NCBI GenBank assembly: GCA_937146645.1
Contig: CAKZRQ010000013.1
Coordinates: forward strand, 1 to 64,000
Direction: 5' to 3'
DNA: 64,000 nt
Source: an uncultured Cyclobacteriaceae bacterium
GTDB lineage: Bacteria > Bacteroidota > Bacteroidia > Cytophagales > Cyclobacteriaceae
Within the stretch, counting starts at the first letter, position 1. The number at the start of each line of letters is the position of its first letter. A program made the position numbers and the translations under genes. Under the pieces are notes generated by a model. The model was not told where the DNA came from, searched no databases, and saw only the letters and a list, made by a program, of their open reading frames with translations. Of this stretch, positions 34,788-44,819 are shown piece by piece.

Positions 34788-34807
34788 ATGATTTACCTAA
34801 CGCCACC

Positions 34808-35503
34808 ATGAAGCACCTATTCGTTCTACTTTTTTTCTGTTTTGGCTTTTCACATTTAGGCTTCACCCAAAGCAAGGAAGAGGTCAAATACCTGGGCTAT
34901 TTAAGCGATGAGGGCCTAAATATATGGCTAGATTCAATTTGGAAGGCAGAGCAATTACCGATTCGTAAGAGGGATTCAATAGGCAGAGTTCATGGTTTTG
35001 AATCAGAGGAGTTTAATAGGCAGGATAAAATTTATCATCAGAACCATGATATCAACGAAAAGAAGATTCGAGAGCTTCTCGATACCCATGGCTGGCCTGA
35101 TATAAGTGTAATCGGCTCAAGAGGAAATATCACAATCTGCAATGTGATTCAGCATTCAGAAAACGATGTGAGGATTATGTATCTCCCCATGATGAGGGAA
35201 GCTGTGGCTTCAAAAAATCTGGACCCGGCACTGCTGGCAAGGGCAGAAGACAGGATAGCTACCGAAAGAGGAGACCTTCAAATCTATGGGACCCAGATCA
35301 AGTATTATCCGGAAACCCAAAGTTTGAACCTTTGGCCCATCAAAGATCCTGAAAACCTGGAAAAGCGAAGAGCGGAAATTGGACTAGAACCCATCGCAGC
35401 ATTTCTTCAAAGAAAAAGAGTCCCAGTGGAATGGAACGTGGAAGAACAGATCGAAAGGACCAGAGAGTTCGAAGCGAATAAAAAACAAAAGCCGGTCAAA
35501 TAG
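34808..35503 (+). CDS. DUF6624 secreted protein
   Basis: 231 residues. Signal peptide FVLLFFCFGFSHLGFTQ. The mature region carries DTHGWPDISVIGSRGNITIC, then MREAVASKNLDPALLARAEDRIATERGDLQIYG and KDPENLEKRRAEIGLEPIAAFL, the known pattern of DUF6624. Members are of unknown function and often lie near stress or antitoxin-like genes. It is exported and has no recognised catalytic residues. A perfect 21-bp palindrome precedes it and a terminator overlaps its stop codon. Confidence 0.85.
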   Translation: MKHLFVLLFFCFGFSHLGFTQSKEEVKYLGYLSDEGLNIWLDSIWKAEQLPIRKRDSIGRVHGFESEEFNRQDKIYHQNHDINEKKIRELLDTHGWPDISVIGSRGNITICNVIQHSENDVRIMYLPMMREAVASKNLDPALLARAEDRIATERGDLQIYGTQIKYYPETQSLNLWPIKDPENLEKRRAEIGLEPIAAFLQRKRVPVEWNVEEQIERTREFEANKKQKPVK

Positions 35504-35512
35504 ACCGGCTTT
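35488..35512. terminator. Terminator overlapping the DUF6624 stop
   Basis: GCCGGTC (35491-35497) / GACCGGC (35503-35509), loop AAATA, flanked by A and T runs. The stop codon TAG overlaps the loop and stem. It also faces the convergent M1 peptidase gene. Confidence 0.75.
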
Positions 35513-35532
35513 CATTTACTTGGTAAGCAATA

Positions 35533-37863
35533 TTAATTTCTGCTCTGAGCCCTTTTCATTGGGTTGCTTCCAGAAGAAACTCCTCTAGCTCTACCCTGAC
35601 GCTTATACAATTCGAATCGAGATGGCTGGTATTGTCTTGGCCAGTAGTTATTTGACTCATCGATATCAGCAGTCTCACGAAGCGGATCCAGAACAACCTG
35701 AGCTACCTCCTTCTCCTTTGCAAATACCTTGGTCACTTCAGATTCATTTAGCTTCCAGATGTTCACCGGAATCCTTTCGATTTCAGTAGTTCCATCAGTG
35801 TATTGCCACTCAAGGATGATAGGCATAACTAAACCACCCACATTACTGAAGCTGAGTTCATAGAAATTCATGTCGCTATTCATTAGCTCTCTTTCCTGAT
35901 CATTAAGGCTATTCATAAAGCTCTCGTAAGCTGCCTCATCCTGTGGAGTTACCTCAAATGGGTTGTATGTAGTATAGAAATCAGAGGTTTCAGGATCAGC
36001 TTCGGTGTAAGTTTCCGGAACGTCTGTTTCGTTATTCTTGCGACTTACATAGGTCTCTTCTCTTTCAGCTGCAGCTGCAGCCTCGGCTTTCTTTTCGGAA
36101 GGAGTTCTATTGTCCAGCTTGTACCAAGCCACATTATCCAAAGAAATATCTACTGGCTCAGTACCATAGAACCAACCTCTCCAGAACCAATCCAAATCCA
36201 CTGCCGAAGCATCCTCAAGAGTTCTGAATAAGTCTTCAGGAGTTGGGTGCTTAAACATCCATCTTCTTGAATACTCTTTGAAAGCAAAGTCAAATAGCTC
36301 TCTACCCATGATGGTTTCTCTAAGAATGTTCAGAGCAGTAGCCGGTTTTGCGTAAGCATTCGCTCCAAACTGGATGATGTTCTCAGAATTCGTCATGATC
36401 GGCTCGAGCAAATGCTTTTCACTTCTCATGTATGGGGCAATCTTATGTGCAGGACCTCTTCTGGAAGGATAGTTTCTATCCCACTCCTGCTCAGCCATGA
36501 ATTGCATAAAGGTGTTAAGACCTTCATCCATCCAAGTCCACTGACGCTCGTCAGAGTTCACAATCATTGGGAAGTAGTTATGCCCAACTTCGTGGATGAT
36601 TACTGAGATCATGCCGTTTTTGATAGCTTCAGAATACGTACCATCCTTGTCAGGGCGACCATAGTTGAAGCAAATCATAGGATACTCCATTCCATTACTC
36701 GCCTCCACAGAGATTGCCACAGGATATGGATAATCAAATGTATGAGCAGAATAAGACTTCAAAGTATGTGCTACCACTCGGGTAGAATACTGACCCCAAA
36801 GTGGATTAGCTTCCTTGGCATAGTATGACATGGCCATCACATTATTTCCCCCTTGTTCTACAGCCATGGCATCCCAGATATACTTTCTGGAAGAAGTCCA
36901 TGCGAAGTCTCTTACATTTTCAGCCTTAAATGTCCAAGTCTTCTTATCAGATGCTTTTCCTTTTTCAAGCTCTTCTGCCTCTTCCTGAGTTCTGATTACG
37001 ACTGGAGCATCGAACGTTTCTTTCGCCTGATTCCATCTGTCCATCTCAGTACTTGATAGCACATCTTTTGGGTTTTGAAGTTCACCTGTGGCACCTACCA
37101 TATGATCCGAAGGAACGGTGATATTAACTTCATAATCACCGAATACGAGAGCAAATTCTCCTCTTCCAAGGAATTGCTTATTCTGCCAACCTTCGAAGTC
37201 TGAGTAAACAGCCATTCTTGGGAACCACTCAGCCATCGTGTAGAGATAGTTTCCATCTTCTGGGAAATACTCATATCCGGGACGACCTCCGATAAAGCTC
37301 ATTCTGTCATGAATATTGAAAGTCCAATCGATGGAGAATGTGAAAGAATCTCCAGCCTTCAGTGGCTTAGGAAGATCAATTCTCATCATGGTCTGATTAA
37401 CTGCCACTGGAAGTTGGTTTCCGCTTTGGTCCTTCACATCCAAAAGCTGGTAGGCATAATCTTCAGAATGCCACATGATTCCTTGGAGACCTCGAAGTGT
37501 CATTCCTCTTCCCATTCTCGATTGGGTGACCTTTGGAGTCTCTGAATCTTTACCTCTTTGGTTTTGCTCTAGCTGAATCCATAGATAAGTAAGTTGATCA
37601 GGAGAGTTATTATAATATGTAATCGTCTCGGAACCCTTGATAGACTGATTGTCATCATCTAGTTCTACATCGATTTTATAATCAGCTTTCTGTTGCCAGT
37701 ACATATGTCCGGGAGCACCAGACGCAGTACGATAAACGTTTGGAGAACGAAGCATCGTGCCAAGCTGCTCGAAGCGCTCTCCATGATTTTGTTCTGAATG
37801 CTGTGCAAAAACCCCAGTCGTCAGGAGCCCAAGCAAAGCCATAAAGGTCAGTTTAATTCTCAT
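35533..37863 (-). CDS. M1-family metallopeptidase, secreted
   Basis: 776 residues from ATG 37863 (the more upstream start overlaps the HupE-like gene). Signal peptide LTFMALLGLLTTGVFA. The M1 catalytic site reads IHEVGHNYF with His424, Glu425 and His428, and the third ligand Glu447 in WMDEGLNTF. N-terminal beta domain (YLWIQLEQN, GSETITYYNN) and the substrate-binding GMEYP segment (Gly-Met-Glu, variant of GAMEN) support the family. A zinc aminopeptidase acting on peptides in the periplasm or outside. It follows the HupE-like gene by 14 bases in one operon, an arrangement seen in other Bacteroidota. Confidence 0.9.
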   Translation of the reverse strand: MRIKLTFMALLGLLTTGVFAQHSEQNHGERFEQLGTMLRSPNVYRTASGAPGHMYWQQKADYKIDVELDDDNQSIKGSETITYYNNSPDQLTYLWIQLEQNQRGKDSETPKVTQSRMGRGMTLRGLQGIMWHSEDYAYQLLDVKDQSGNQLPVAVNQTMMRIDLPKPLKAGDSFTFSIDWTFNIHDRMSFIGGRPGYEYFPEDGNYLYTMAEWFPRMAVYSDFEGWQNKQFLGRGEFALVFGDYEVNITVPSDHMVGATGELQNPKDVLSSTEMDRWNQAKETFDAPVVIRTQEEAEELEKGKASDKKTWTFKAENVRDFAWTSSRKYIWDAMAVEQGGNNVMAMSYYAKEANPLWGQYSTRVVAHTLKSYSAHTFDYPYPVAISVEASNGMEYPMICFNYGRPDKDGTYSEAIKNGMISVIIHEVGHNYFPMIVNSDERQWTWMDEGLNTFMQFMAEQEWDRNYPSRRGPAHKIAPYMRSEKHLLEPIMTNSENIIQFGANAYAKPATALNILRETIMGRELFDFAFKEYSRRWMFKHPTPEDLFRTLEDASAVDLDWFWRGWFYGTEPVDISLDNVAWYKLDNRTPSEKKAEAAAAAEREETYVSRKNNETDVPETYTEADPETSDFYTTYNPFEVTPQDEAAYESFMNSLNDQERELMNSDMNFYELSFSNVGGLVMPIILEWQYTDGTTEIERIPVNIWKLNESEVTKVFAKEKEVAQVVLDPLRETADIDESNNYWPRQYQPSRFELYKRQGRARGVSSGSNPMKRAQSRN

Positions 37864-37877
37864 ATTCAATCTATTGG

Positions 37878-38459
37878 TTACCAAAATTTCGTTTCTATCA
37901 TCAGCATAAATGAAATACCCAGCACAAAAGAGGATAATATCAATGCCCAATCTTTCCGATTTACTCCAGCCAATCCCACGATAATGGACGTAGCAATGAG
38001 ATAAATTCCCACGATCACTACCTGTCCCAGCTCTAATCCAAGGTTAAACGCAAGTAAGGGTTGCCAAATGCTGGCCTCCTTTCCCAAAAGCTCCCTAAGG
38101 TAATTCGAAAAGCCAAGTCCGTGGATTAATCCAAAAAAAAGAGCGTATACATAAGCAAACTGAAAACCTCTTGTCGTAGTAGGCCTTGGTTTGAAAATCG
38201 AGGACACTGCCGTAATGGCAATGGTCACCGGAATCAAAAACTCAATCAGAGAAGCATTTACATTTATCAGCTTAAAGGTCGCTAAGGCCAACGTGATCGT
38301 ATGGCCCACCGTAAATGAAGTCACTAACCATATGATCTTCTTCCAATCTCTCGGCAAAAACACCGCGCAAAGAGCAAGAATGAAAAGAATGTGATCAAAG
38401 CCTCGTAGATCTAAAATATGCTGAACTCCGAGTTTGAAATACAGTTCGAATGAATTCAT
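37878..38459 (-). CDS. HupE/UreJ-family membrane protein
   Basis: 193 residues from ATG 38459 (an upstream TTG is poorer). Six predicted helices; the family signature is seen in HILDLRGFDHILFILAL, VTSFTVGHTITLALAT, and FGLIHGLGFSNYL (His residues in the membrane). HupE/UreJ proteins transport nickel in some bacteria, but many Bacteroidota members have no nearby Ni enzyme, and none is visible here. Here it sits between the M1 peptidase and the divergent DUF6702 gene, a conserved neighbourhood of unknown purpose. Confidence 0.85.
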   Translation of the reverse strand: MNSFELYFKLGVQHILDLRGFDHILFILALCAVFLPRDWKKIIWLVTSFTVGHTITLALATFKLINVNASLIEFLIPVTIAITAVSSIFKPRPTTTRGFQFAYVYALFFGLIHGLGFSNYLRELLGKEASIWQPLLAFNLGLELGQVVIVGIYLIATSIIVGLAGVNRKDWALILSSFVLGISFMLMIETKFW

Positions 38460-38550
38460 TGGGTGCTGAAAGAAATAAATACTTCCAGAAGAAGTAAATT
38501 GCGGCAAGTATACTTGATTCTCCCAAAACAAAACAAGTAAATAGTATTAA

Positions 38551-39051
38551 ATGCAACATAATTACATCGCTTTGCTGATCTGGGGATGGATGGGCCTATT
38601 TGCTCACCCATTTTATATTTCCCTCACAGAAATTCGACAGAATCCCCAATCCGGAAGGCTGGAAATGGCTCAAAAAGTTTTTTGGGATGATCTGGAAATA
38701 GAATTGAATGAGTACACAGGTCAAACGGTAGATATTTTGGAGACCAAAGACGAGGAAGGGTTAAATCAGATTTTCGCCGATTACTTAATCAAAAAAACTA
38801 CCCTTAGCGTCCAAGAGAATGAAGTTGAGCTAAACTATCTGGGCTATGAGATTGAAGAAGATGCCATTTGGTTTTATATCGAGTCTGAACCAATAGATGA
38901 GATCACTGAGCTATATGTCGATTGCAGGATCCTCCTGGAGAGTTTTGATGGACAACAAAACATCGTGCATGTATACTTTCCGGGCTACTCTACCCCAAAA
39001 AGTCTTCTGCTGAGCGAAGGTGAGGAAGGTGGTCTTCTTTCTAAGCAATAA
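38551..39051 (+). CDS. DUF6702 protein
   Basis: 166 residues with a signal peptide (IALLIWGWMGLFAHP). The mature domain has HPFYISLTEIRQNPQSGRLE, AQKVFWDDLEIEL, and FIES-like strands ending with DCRILLESFDGQQNIVHVYF, the pattern of DUF6702 (small secreted beta protein). It is divergent from the HupE-like gene 90 bases away, and commonly occurs beside HupE and M1 genes. Function unknown. A terminator follows. Confidence 0.82.
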   Translation: MQHNYIALLIWGWMGLFAHPFYISLTEIRQNPQSGRLEMAQKVFWDDLEIELNEYTGQTVDILETKDEEGLNQIFADYLIKKTTLSVQENEVELNYLGYEIEEDAIWFYIESEPIDEITELYVDCRILLESFDGQQNIVHVYFPGYSTPKSLLLSEGEEGGLLSKQ

Positions 39052-39078
39052 AAAAGGCCGATCCCTGTGGACCGGCCT
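39051..39078. terminator. Bidirectional terminator between DUF6702 and TonB receptor genes
   Basis: AGGCCGATCC (39055-39064) / GGACCGGCCT (39069-39078), loop CTGT, with one A.C mismatch, and an A run at its left end (T run leftward). Confidence 0.75.
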
Positions 39079-39096
39079 AATTAACTCGCCACTCAA

Positions 39097-41865
39097 TCAA
39101 TCAAAAAGGTCAAACTTCAATCCGAAGTTAAATCTTGCGTTATAGAACTCTTCCTGCATGGTTCTTTGACGGATACCCTGATAGTATCTCAAAGGCTGAT
39201 TCGTCAGGTTATTGCCTTCGGCAAAAATCCTCCACTTTGGTGTAACCGCATAAGAAGCATTCACATCAAGGAAGGTCTGCTCTCCATAATATCTGTCTTC
39301 GAAAGGCTCCCCTCCAAGCTCGTCAATGTAATCCGAAGCATAATTCAAGGATACTCGTAATACTAATCGCTCAGTTTCATAGGATAAGGAGGCATTAAAC
39401 ATGTTTTGCGCAGTTCCTGGCAATTCTAAATCTTCGCTTTCTCTTCCCTCTATTCCAGTAGTAGAAGACTGTGTATAGGTATAGTTTAGGTAAACACCGA
39501 AATTGGTCCAAAACTGTCTCTGAATAGAAGCTTCAAAGCCATAAACCTCTGCTGTACCTCCATTCTCTGGGCGAGAGAATTCAAGGTCATTTCCAAAGTT
39601 TGGATCATCGAAGCCTTGGGTAGTGATGGTGTAAACGAAGTCGTCAATATCCTTATAAAAACCTCCGATGGAAATCAGTCCCACATTATCATAGTATCGC
39701 TCCATCATCAAGTCAAAGTTCATGGCAGTTGATGGCTGAAGGTTTGGATTTCCTCTAGCCAATTCATCATCTTCAGGACTGAATTCTGCATAGGGTACTA
39801 AATCAAAATAGTTTGGTCTGGCAATAGTATTCGTCCATGCAAATCGAAGAATAGAATTTGGTGTGAAATCATACTTCAAGTGAACGCCAGGCATCACATT
39901 CGTATAATCCTGATCACCTACAGCAGGACTAATAGTTCCATTGTCCAAATCAAGGATATTCCCTTCATAATCGATCATTGTTCTTTCCAGTCTCAAACCA
40001 GCTATGGCAGAGAATTTATCCGAGAATTGATGATCCGCTTGTACATAACCCCCAACAATGTTTTCGGTCGCAGTGTAATTTCCTGGGACGTATTCATCTA
40101 GGATATCTTCTTCTTCAAAGAGAGACGCATTTTTCACGTCCAAGCCTCCCAGGAATTCTGGAGTGGCAAAATAACCCACTTGGTATTGAGACCCATTGAG
40201 ATAATCTGGATCAGAATAATCTCTATTTGGTACATCACCTAGAGTTGGACCAAAGGCATCCAAATCTACTGGCTCATAGCCAAAGAAGTTATTATCTCTC
40301 AATTTATCCTTTCCTCGATATCGCAAACCAAACTGAAGAATACCTCTATTACTATATGGAAGTTTGAAGTCTAATCTGGCATTCAAATCCTGATCATCTG
40401 TGTAGTCATATTGCTCACTGATCTCGTTGAACCCGATATTGAAATTATCATTTCGATTAGTCAGGTAAGCAAAAGGCTTTTCCGGATTTCGAATATCCAC
40501 AGTTACGTTTTGTCCACTTTCCCGGTAAGAAATGTATCGCTCAAATGGTCTTTCTTCTGAAGCTTTGGCATAGGTCACATTCCAGTTCATTTTTAATCGA
40601 TTGAAAAGGTGATCACCGCCAAGAGTCACATTATAAACTCTTTGATCTTCAAGCCTAGTGGCCTTTACCCGATCATTATCTAGGCCCCCTTTGGTTTGAT
40701 ATTCTACCCGACCTACTGTTTGGAAAACTCCAGGAGCTGTTTGAGTGAAATCCCCATCATCGAATGAATCATCCAATTGACTGACTCTCATTCTAAATCT
40801 ATTCTCCCAATCATCCCTATGATTATACATGCTAGAAATGTAGATTTTATGATCATCATTGATATCATAATCCAAAGCTAGGCTCACTGATCTACGAACC
40901 CTTTGTACTCTGTATTCACGAATGTCGAATTCTTCCAAAGCCAAGCCATTGTCTGAGTCATACCAAACCGCTTCAATATTGTCTGATCCGAAATCGTGGT
41001 TATTATAAGATGCAGAAAGAATCACACCTAGCTTATCATTAGCGAAGCGGTCTCCTATAATTAATCCTCCTGTCCAGATAGGCTTATTTGAAAGGAGATT
41101 AACACCTCCTGCAGCTGTTCCAGAAATTCTTAAAGAATTCGGAGCTTGGCGAGTAACCAGATTTACAGCTCCACCGATAGCATCAGCATCCATACTTGGT
41201 AGAACCGCTTTATTCACCTCAATGGTCTGGATCATATCAGATGGAATCAGATCCATTTGAATATTTCTGTTATCACCTTCTGCCGAAGGAATCCTTTCTC
41301 CGTTTAAGGTTACAGAGTTAAGCTGCGGTGCCATTCCTCGGATAATGATATTTCTCGCTTCACCCTGATCATTTTGCATGGTGATACCGGGAATTCTCTT
41401 CAGTGCGTCTCCGACATTAGCATCTGGAAATCTTCCTATCTGATCACTGGAAACGATATTGGTAATGTTCGCATTGGTTTTTTGCTGATTAAGTGCTTTG
41501 GCTTGACCTTTCAATCGGTCACCAATGAGCAAAAATTCAGCGCCTTCGATCATTGTTTCATTCATTTTGACATTGAGGACAGTGGTAGCTCCTTCCGAAA
41601 TTGTGACCTCCTTGGACACAGTTTCGTATCCCAAATAAGAAATTTGAACTTCATAATCCCCAGCTGGAAGCCTTAATATAGAGTAGTCACCTTGCTGATT
41701 AGTGACTGTCCCTGTTTGCTTACCTACCAGAAGAACATTTGCCCCTGGTAAGGACAAGTTTTGATCATCAATCACCCTTCCGGTCAAAATTCCCTGTGCC
41801 CAAACACCCGAGGAAGAAAGGATAAAAAATGCCAAACAAATCGATTTGAGTAATTGTGTTTTCAT
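39097..41865 (-). CDS. TonB-dependent receptor of the phytase operon
   Basis: 922 residues. Signal peptide, N-terminal carboxypeptidase-regulatory-like domain (GRVIDDQNLSLPGANVLLVG ... GDYEVQISYLGYETVSK), then the plug (QIGRFPDANVGDALKRIPGI and IIIRGMAPQLNSVTLNG), followed by a long barrel ending in FNFGLKFDLFD. The gene begins 19 bases downstream of the phytase stop and is thus in its operon. Substrate is inferred to be a phosphorus compound from the phytase partner, for example phytate or its hydrolysis products; direct uptake is not shown. Confidence 0.92.
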   Translation of the reverse strand: MKTQLLKSICLAFFILSSSGVWAQGILTGRVIDDQNLSLPGANVLLVGKQTGTVTNQQGDYSILRLPAGDYEVQISYLGYETVSKEVTISEGATTVLNVKMNETMIEGAEFLLIGDRLKGQAKALNQQKTNANITNIVSSDQIGRFPDANVGDALKRIPGITMQNDQGEARNIIIRGMAPQLNSVTLNGERIPSAEGDNRNIQMDLIPSDMIQTIEVNKAVLPSMDADAIGGAVNLVTRQAPNSLRISGTAAGGVNLLSNKPIWTGGLIIGDRFANDKLGVILSASYNNHDFGSDNIEAVWYDSDNGLALEEFDIREYRVQRVRRSVSLALDYDINDDHKIYISSMYNHRDDWENRFRMRVSQLDDSFDDGDFTQTAPGVFQTVGRVEYQTKGGLDNDRVKATRLEDQRVYNVTLGGDHLFNRLKMNWNVTYAKASEERPFERYISYRESGQNVTVDIRNPEKPFAYLTNRNDNFNIGFNEISEQYDYTDDQDLNARLDFKLPYSNRGILQFGLRYRGKDKLRDNNFFGYEPVDLDAFGPTLGDVPNRDYSDPDYLNGSQYQVGYFATPEFLGGLDVKNASLFEEEDILDEYVPGNYTATENIVGGYVQADHQFSDKFSAIAGLRLERTMIDYEGNILDLDNGTISPAVGDQDYTNVMPGVHLKYDFTPNSILRFAWTNTIARPNYFDLVPYAEFSPEDDELARGNPNLQPSTAMNFDLMMERYYDNVGLISIGGFYKDIDDFVYTITTQGFDDPNFGNDLEFSRPENGGTAEVYGFEASIQRQFWTNFGVYLNYTYTQSSTTGIEGRESEDLELPGTAQNMFNASLSYETERLVLRVSLNYASDYIDELGGEPFEDRYYGEQTFLDVNASYAVTPKWRIFAEGNNLTNQPLRYYQGIRQRTMQEEFYNARFNFGLKFDLFD

Positions 41866-41884
41866 ACTACTTATTGGCTAAAAT

Positions 41885-42985
41885 TTAATTTTTGGTTTTG
41901 AGTTGTTCGCCGGCGATATCCTCCCAGCGATAAATCTGAAAAGTCTTATCATCCGACATGGCCACGAAAAGCCCATTTGGGAAATTTTGTCCCAGTCCAA
42001 GACTGACAGCTTCGGAACCGTCACTTGAAATAGTCGAAGTGGAAATGGTGGTGATTAAGGGGTGAGCATGGGGATTCTCCCCTTCACCTTCCCTAGGGAA
42101 GACATGGAATTTATTGGATCCCTGATCTGAGACCAAGATGTATCCAGTCCCATTATCTAGTTTGTAGAAGGAAATACCTTCATGATCGTCAGCAAAGCCC
42201 TCCTGAGCAAAAAAGGCTAACTCTTCATTTCCTTTTTCAGGATCTGCGTAATATTTCCTTACCCCAGCTCCTTCATCCGAATAGTAGATAAAGCCTAATT
42301 CATTATCCACAGCTAGAGCTTCTATTTCTTTCAGCCCGGAGTACTGACCGAACTTTCGAACCAACTCAAGTGAGATTTCATCATCTTCGGTTAGGATTTC
42401 ATATTGCCAGAGGTAAGTACCATCGATAGGTCCATTTTTCCTGCCGGCAAAAACATAGTTCTTCCCATTTTTTGTATTCTGGTAGAGAGCTATTCCCATC
42501 AAATCCCGAAAGCCTTCACCAGTTTCACCCTGATAAACCTCCAGGCCTCCGGGCATGAGCTCTGTCATATCTGGTAGTGAAAAGAATCGAATTCTAGAGG
42601 TAAACCGCTCTCCTGTCACTGCAAAGTCGACATTGCCAGAAGCAAGCTGAAGACCATATCCCACGTCTACATTATTAGGTCGCTTAATATCAGAGCGAAT
42701 CAGTGAATCAATTTTATTCCCTTCCAGATCAAAGACATAAATAGCCCCATCCATATCTTTATCAGTCCCCAAAATCAAACTAGAACTCGGGTCTGAGGGG
42801 TTCACCCAGATCGCAGGATCATCTGAATCGTATTTTACTGTGTCGGTTACGAACAGTGGTTTAATGGGTTCTGAACTTTCAGCCGAATTCTGTGGCTTTT
42901 CCGCGTCAGTTTCTCCATTTTCCGGTTGACAGGAAAAAAATATCAACCCTGAAAGTAAGGCGATTGGGAGAGGTGTTTTAAGCAT
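41885..42985 (-). CDS. Beta-propeller phytase lipoprotein
   Basis: 366 residues from ATG 42985. Lipoprotein signal LLSGLIFFSC, then an Asp/Glu-rich linker. The propeller blades have DSDDPAIWVNPSD, ILGTDKDMDGAIYVFDLEG, RPNNVDVGYG and DLMGIALYQN, with EALAVDNELGFIYYSDEG and FADDHEGISFYK; these acidic clusters bind the Ca2+ ions required by BPP phytases. The enzyme hydrolyses phytate to inositol phosphates and phosphate. Lipid anchoring would place it at the cell surface beside the receptor encoded next. Confidence 0.92.
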   Translation of the reverse strand: MLKTPLPIALLSGLIFFSCQPENGETDAEKPQNSAESSEPIKPLFVTDTVKYDSDDPAIWVNPSDPSSSLILGTDKDMDGAIYVFDLEGNKIDSLIRSDIKRPNNVDVGYGLQLASGNVDFAVTGERFTSRIRFFSLPDMTELMPGGLEVYQGETGEGFRDLMGIALYQNTKNGKNYVFAGRKNGPIDGTYLWQYEILTEDDEISLELVRKFGQYSGLKEIEALAVDNELGFIYYSDEGAGVRKYYADPEKGNEELAFFAQEGFADDHEGISFYKLDNGTGYILVSDQGSNKFHVFPREGEGENPHAHPLITTISTSTISSDGSEAVSLGLGQNFPNGLFVAMSDDKTFQIYRWEDIAGEQLKTKN

Positions 42986-43178
42986 AAATTGTAGGTTAAA
43001 AATCACATACAATTTTAGCGAGGACTACTCAAGCCAATGGAAACTCAAGGTTAAGTAATGAAGATTTTGAAAAAAACAAAGCGTAAACAAAACGCTAACA
43101 ATTTGAGGGAAAATTATACTTAATTGATTGATTTTAAACCTATTAGATTTTGTTAACAAGAAGTTAAAAAATCATCAA

Positions 43179-44762
43179 TCAAGCACGAAGAAGGAATTGC
43201 CTTAGACTTTCTTGCTTTTCCAATCTAAGCTTCTTTCTCAATCGATACCTTGAAATTCTAAGACTTGCAGGAGTAATACCCATGTTCGATGCAATCTCCT
43301 TTGAACTCAAATCCATCAACATCAAATTCGCCAACTTAGTCTCGCTTTGCGTAAGTTGAATTCCCCGTTCTTTCAGCTCTCTGAAGAACCCAGAATTAAG
43401 ATGATCCAGATTTTCTTCTAGCTCATGCCAATCACTGTCCTTGCTGAATTTGAAATCAATCTCTTTCATCAAATTCCTAATCCCCTTCCTTTGGTCACGC
43501 GCTTCAGCTTGGAGAAGTCTATCCAACTTTTGGAGGATAGTCTCTAATAGTCTGTTTTTCTCGATCATATGAAGGGCCTGAGCTGATTTTGATCTGGCAA
43601 AGGCCTTTTCTTCTTGATCCAATCTCAATTCGACAAGCCTCCTATTTTCCTTTTCTTTCTCGGCTAAGGTTTCTGTCAGCTCGATCATGGATTCCTTCTG
43701 CTCCAGAATCCTTTGACTGTTTTGAATCTTCAATTTCTGACGATTATAAATTAGCCAACCTAAAATCAAGGCAAGAACAGCAAGGGATAGGAATAGAGAT
43801 TTAAGCCAAAGATCCTTAGTGCGTAGGTTCTCCAGTTGCTTAATTCTTTGATTTTGAATAATACTCTCAAATTGAGATTCCAAAACAGCTAGATTATTGG
43901 CGGCTTGGTTCGAAAATAATTCTTCTCCGAGCTCACTGGATTGCTCTAAAATTCTGTAGGCCCTTTCAGTATTACCCAAAGCAAATTCGATTTCCGCTAA
44001 ATCTTCCAGGGAACTTCTCAATTCCTCAAAATTTCCAAGTTGCTGGCTTTGGAGAACTGCCTTTTCAGTGAAGTATTTTCCGGAATCCAAAGCCCCAGAT
44101 TTAAAATAGGCATCACCGAGATTATTCAGAATACTGATCTTTCTGTTTTCGGACAATTCGGTGCCTGAGTTATTCAAAGCCAGCAAAAAGTACCATTTCG
44201 CAGAATCGTAATGCTCTAAGTCTTCGTGTATGCTTCCGATATTCTCAAGAATTTCAGCCCTCAGCTCAGATTCGCGGGAAAAACCCAGAAGTCCCAGGGC
44301 AGTTCGCTGATTCTCTAAAGCCCCTTTATAATTTCCTGATTTTTCATACATACTCCCGAGCAAACCATACGAATGAATGAGGGCTTCTACATTTTTTGTT
44401 TGCCTGAAAATCTGGATTGCATCTTGGTGCTGTTCCAAAGCCTTCGGCACCGAACCAGATTGATAATAGAGTTGACCCAAAAGATTTTTACTAGCAGCTA
44501 AGCCAGCTTCAGAATTCAATTCCAAGAAGAGATCTTGGGCATTCGCGAGATTTTCGGATGCCAACTCATAAAGTCCAAAACCGATAAGGTATTCAGCTAA
44601 TTGGAGTTGAGTTTCTGCCTGTAAGTACGGGTTTCCTTCTTCTTCAGCGAGAGAAAGGTTTTTTTGAAGAATCGTCAGAGATGAATCTTCCGTAATTCCA
44701 GAATCAGGAACTGAATTCAGACTAAATAGCGAGGTAACAGTAAGGCAAAAAACAGCAAACAT
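43179..44762 (-). CDS. TPR sensor with C-terminal LuxR-type helix-turn-helix
   Basis: 527 residues. Signal-like N-terminus, then at least seven TPR-type helix pairs (for example AEYLIGFGLYELASENLANA, LGQLYYQSGSVPKALEQHQDA, LGSMYEKSGNYKGALENQ), a membrane helix at about 325-347 (SLFLSLAVLALILGWLIYN), a coiled coil of about 350-420, and a C-terminal HTH with LTQSETKLANLMLMDLSSKEIASNMGITPASLRISRYRL (about 470-510, long here split into DNA-recognition helices). A membrane-tethered transcription factor. It reads in the same direction as the phytase-receptor operon 190 bases upstream in transcription and is likely its regulator. Confidence 0.82.
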   Translation of the reverse strand: MFAVFCLTVTSLFSLNSVPDSGITEDSSLTILQKNLSLAEEEGNPYLQAETQLQLAEYLIGFGLYELASENLANAQDLFLELNSEAGLAASKNLLGQLYYQSGSVPKALEQHQDAIQIFRQTKNVEALIHSYGLLGSMYEKSGNYKGALENQRTALGLLGFSRESELRAEILENIGSIHEDLEHYDSAKWYFLLALNNSGTELSENRKISILNNLGDAYFKSGALDSGKYFTEKAVLQSQQLGNFEELRSSLEDLAEIEFALGNTERAYRILEQSSELGEELFSNQAANNLAVLESQFESIIQNQRIKQLENLRTKDLWLKSLFLSLAVLALILGWLIYNRQKLKIQNSQRILEQKESMIELTETLAEKEKENRRLVELRLDQEEKAFARSKSAQALHMIEKNRLLETILQKLDRLLQAEARDQRKGIRNLMKEIDFKFSKDSDWHELEENLDHLNSGFFRELKERGIQLTQSETKLANLMLMDLSSKEIASNMGITPASLRISRYRLRKKLRLEKQESLRQFLLRA

Positions 44763-44819
44763 ATGTTGTAATTTCTGATTTGCCCGCTGAAAAACTGTTA
44801 CTTAAACATTTCCATTTCT

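Noticed and set aside
21890..43160. GTTAAC as a recurrent intergenic motif (for example 21917, 22557, 33822, 43153)
   Set aside because: At this base composition the hexamer should occur about twenty times by chance in 64 kb, so its presence alone is not evidence of a regulon.
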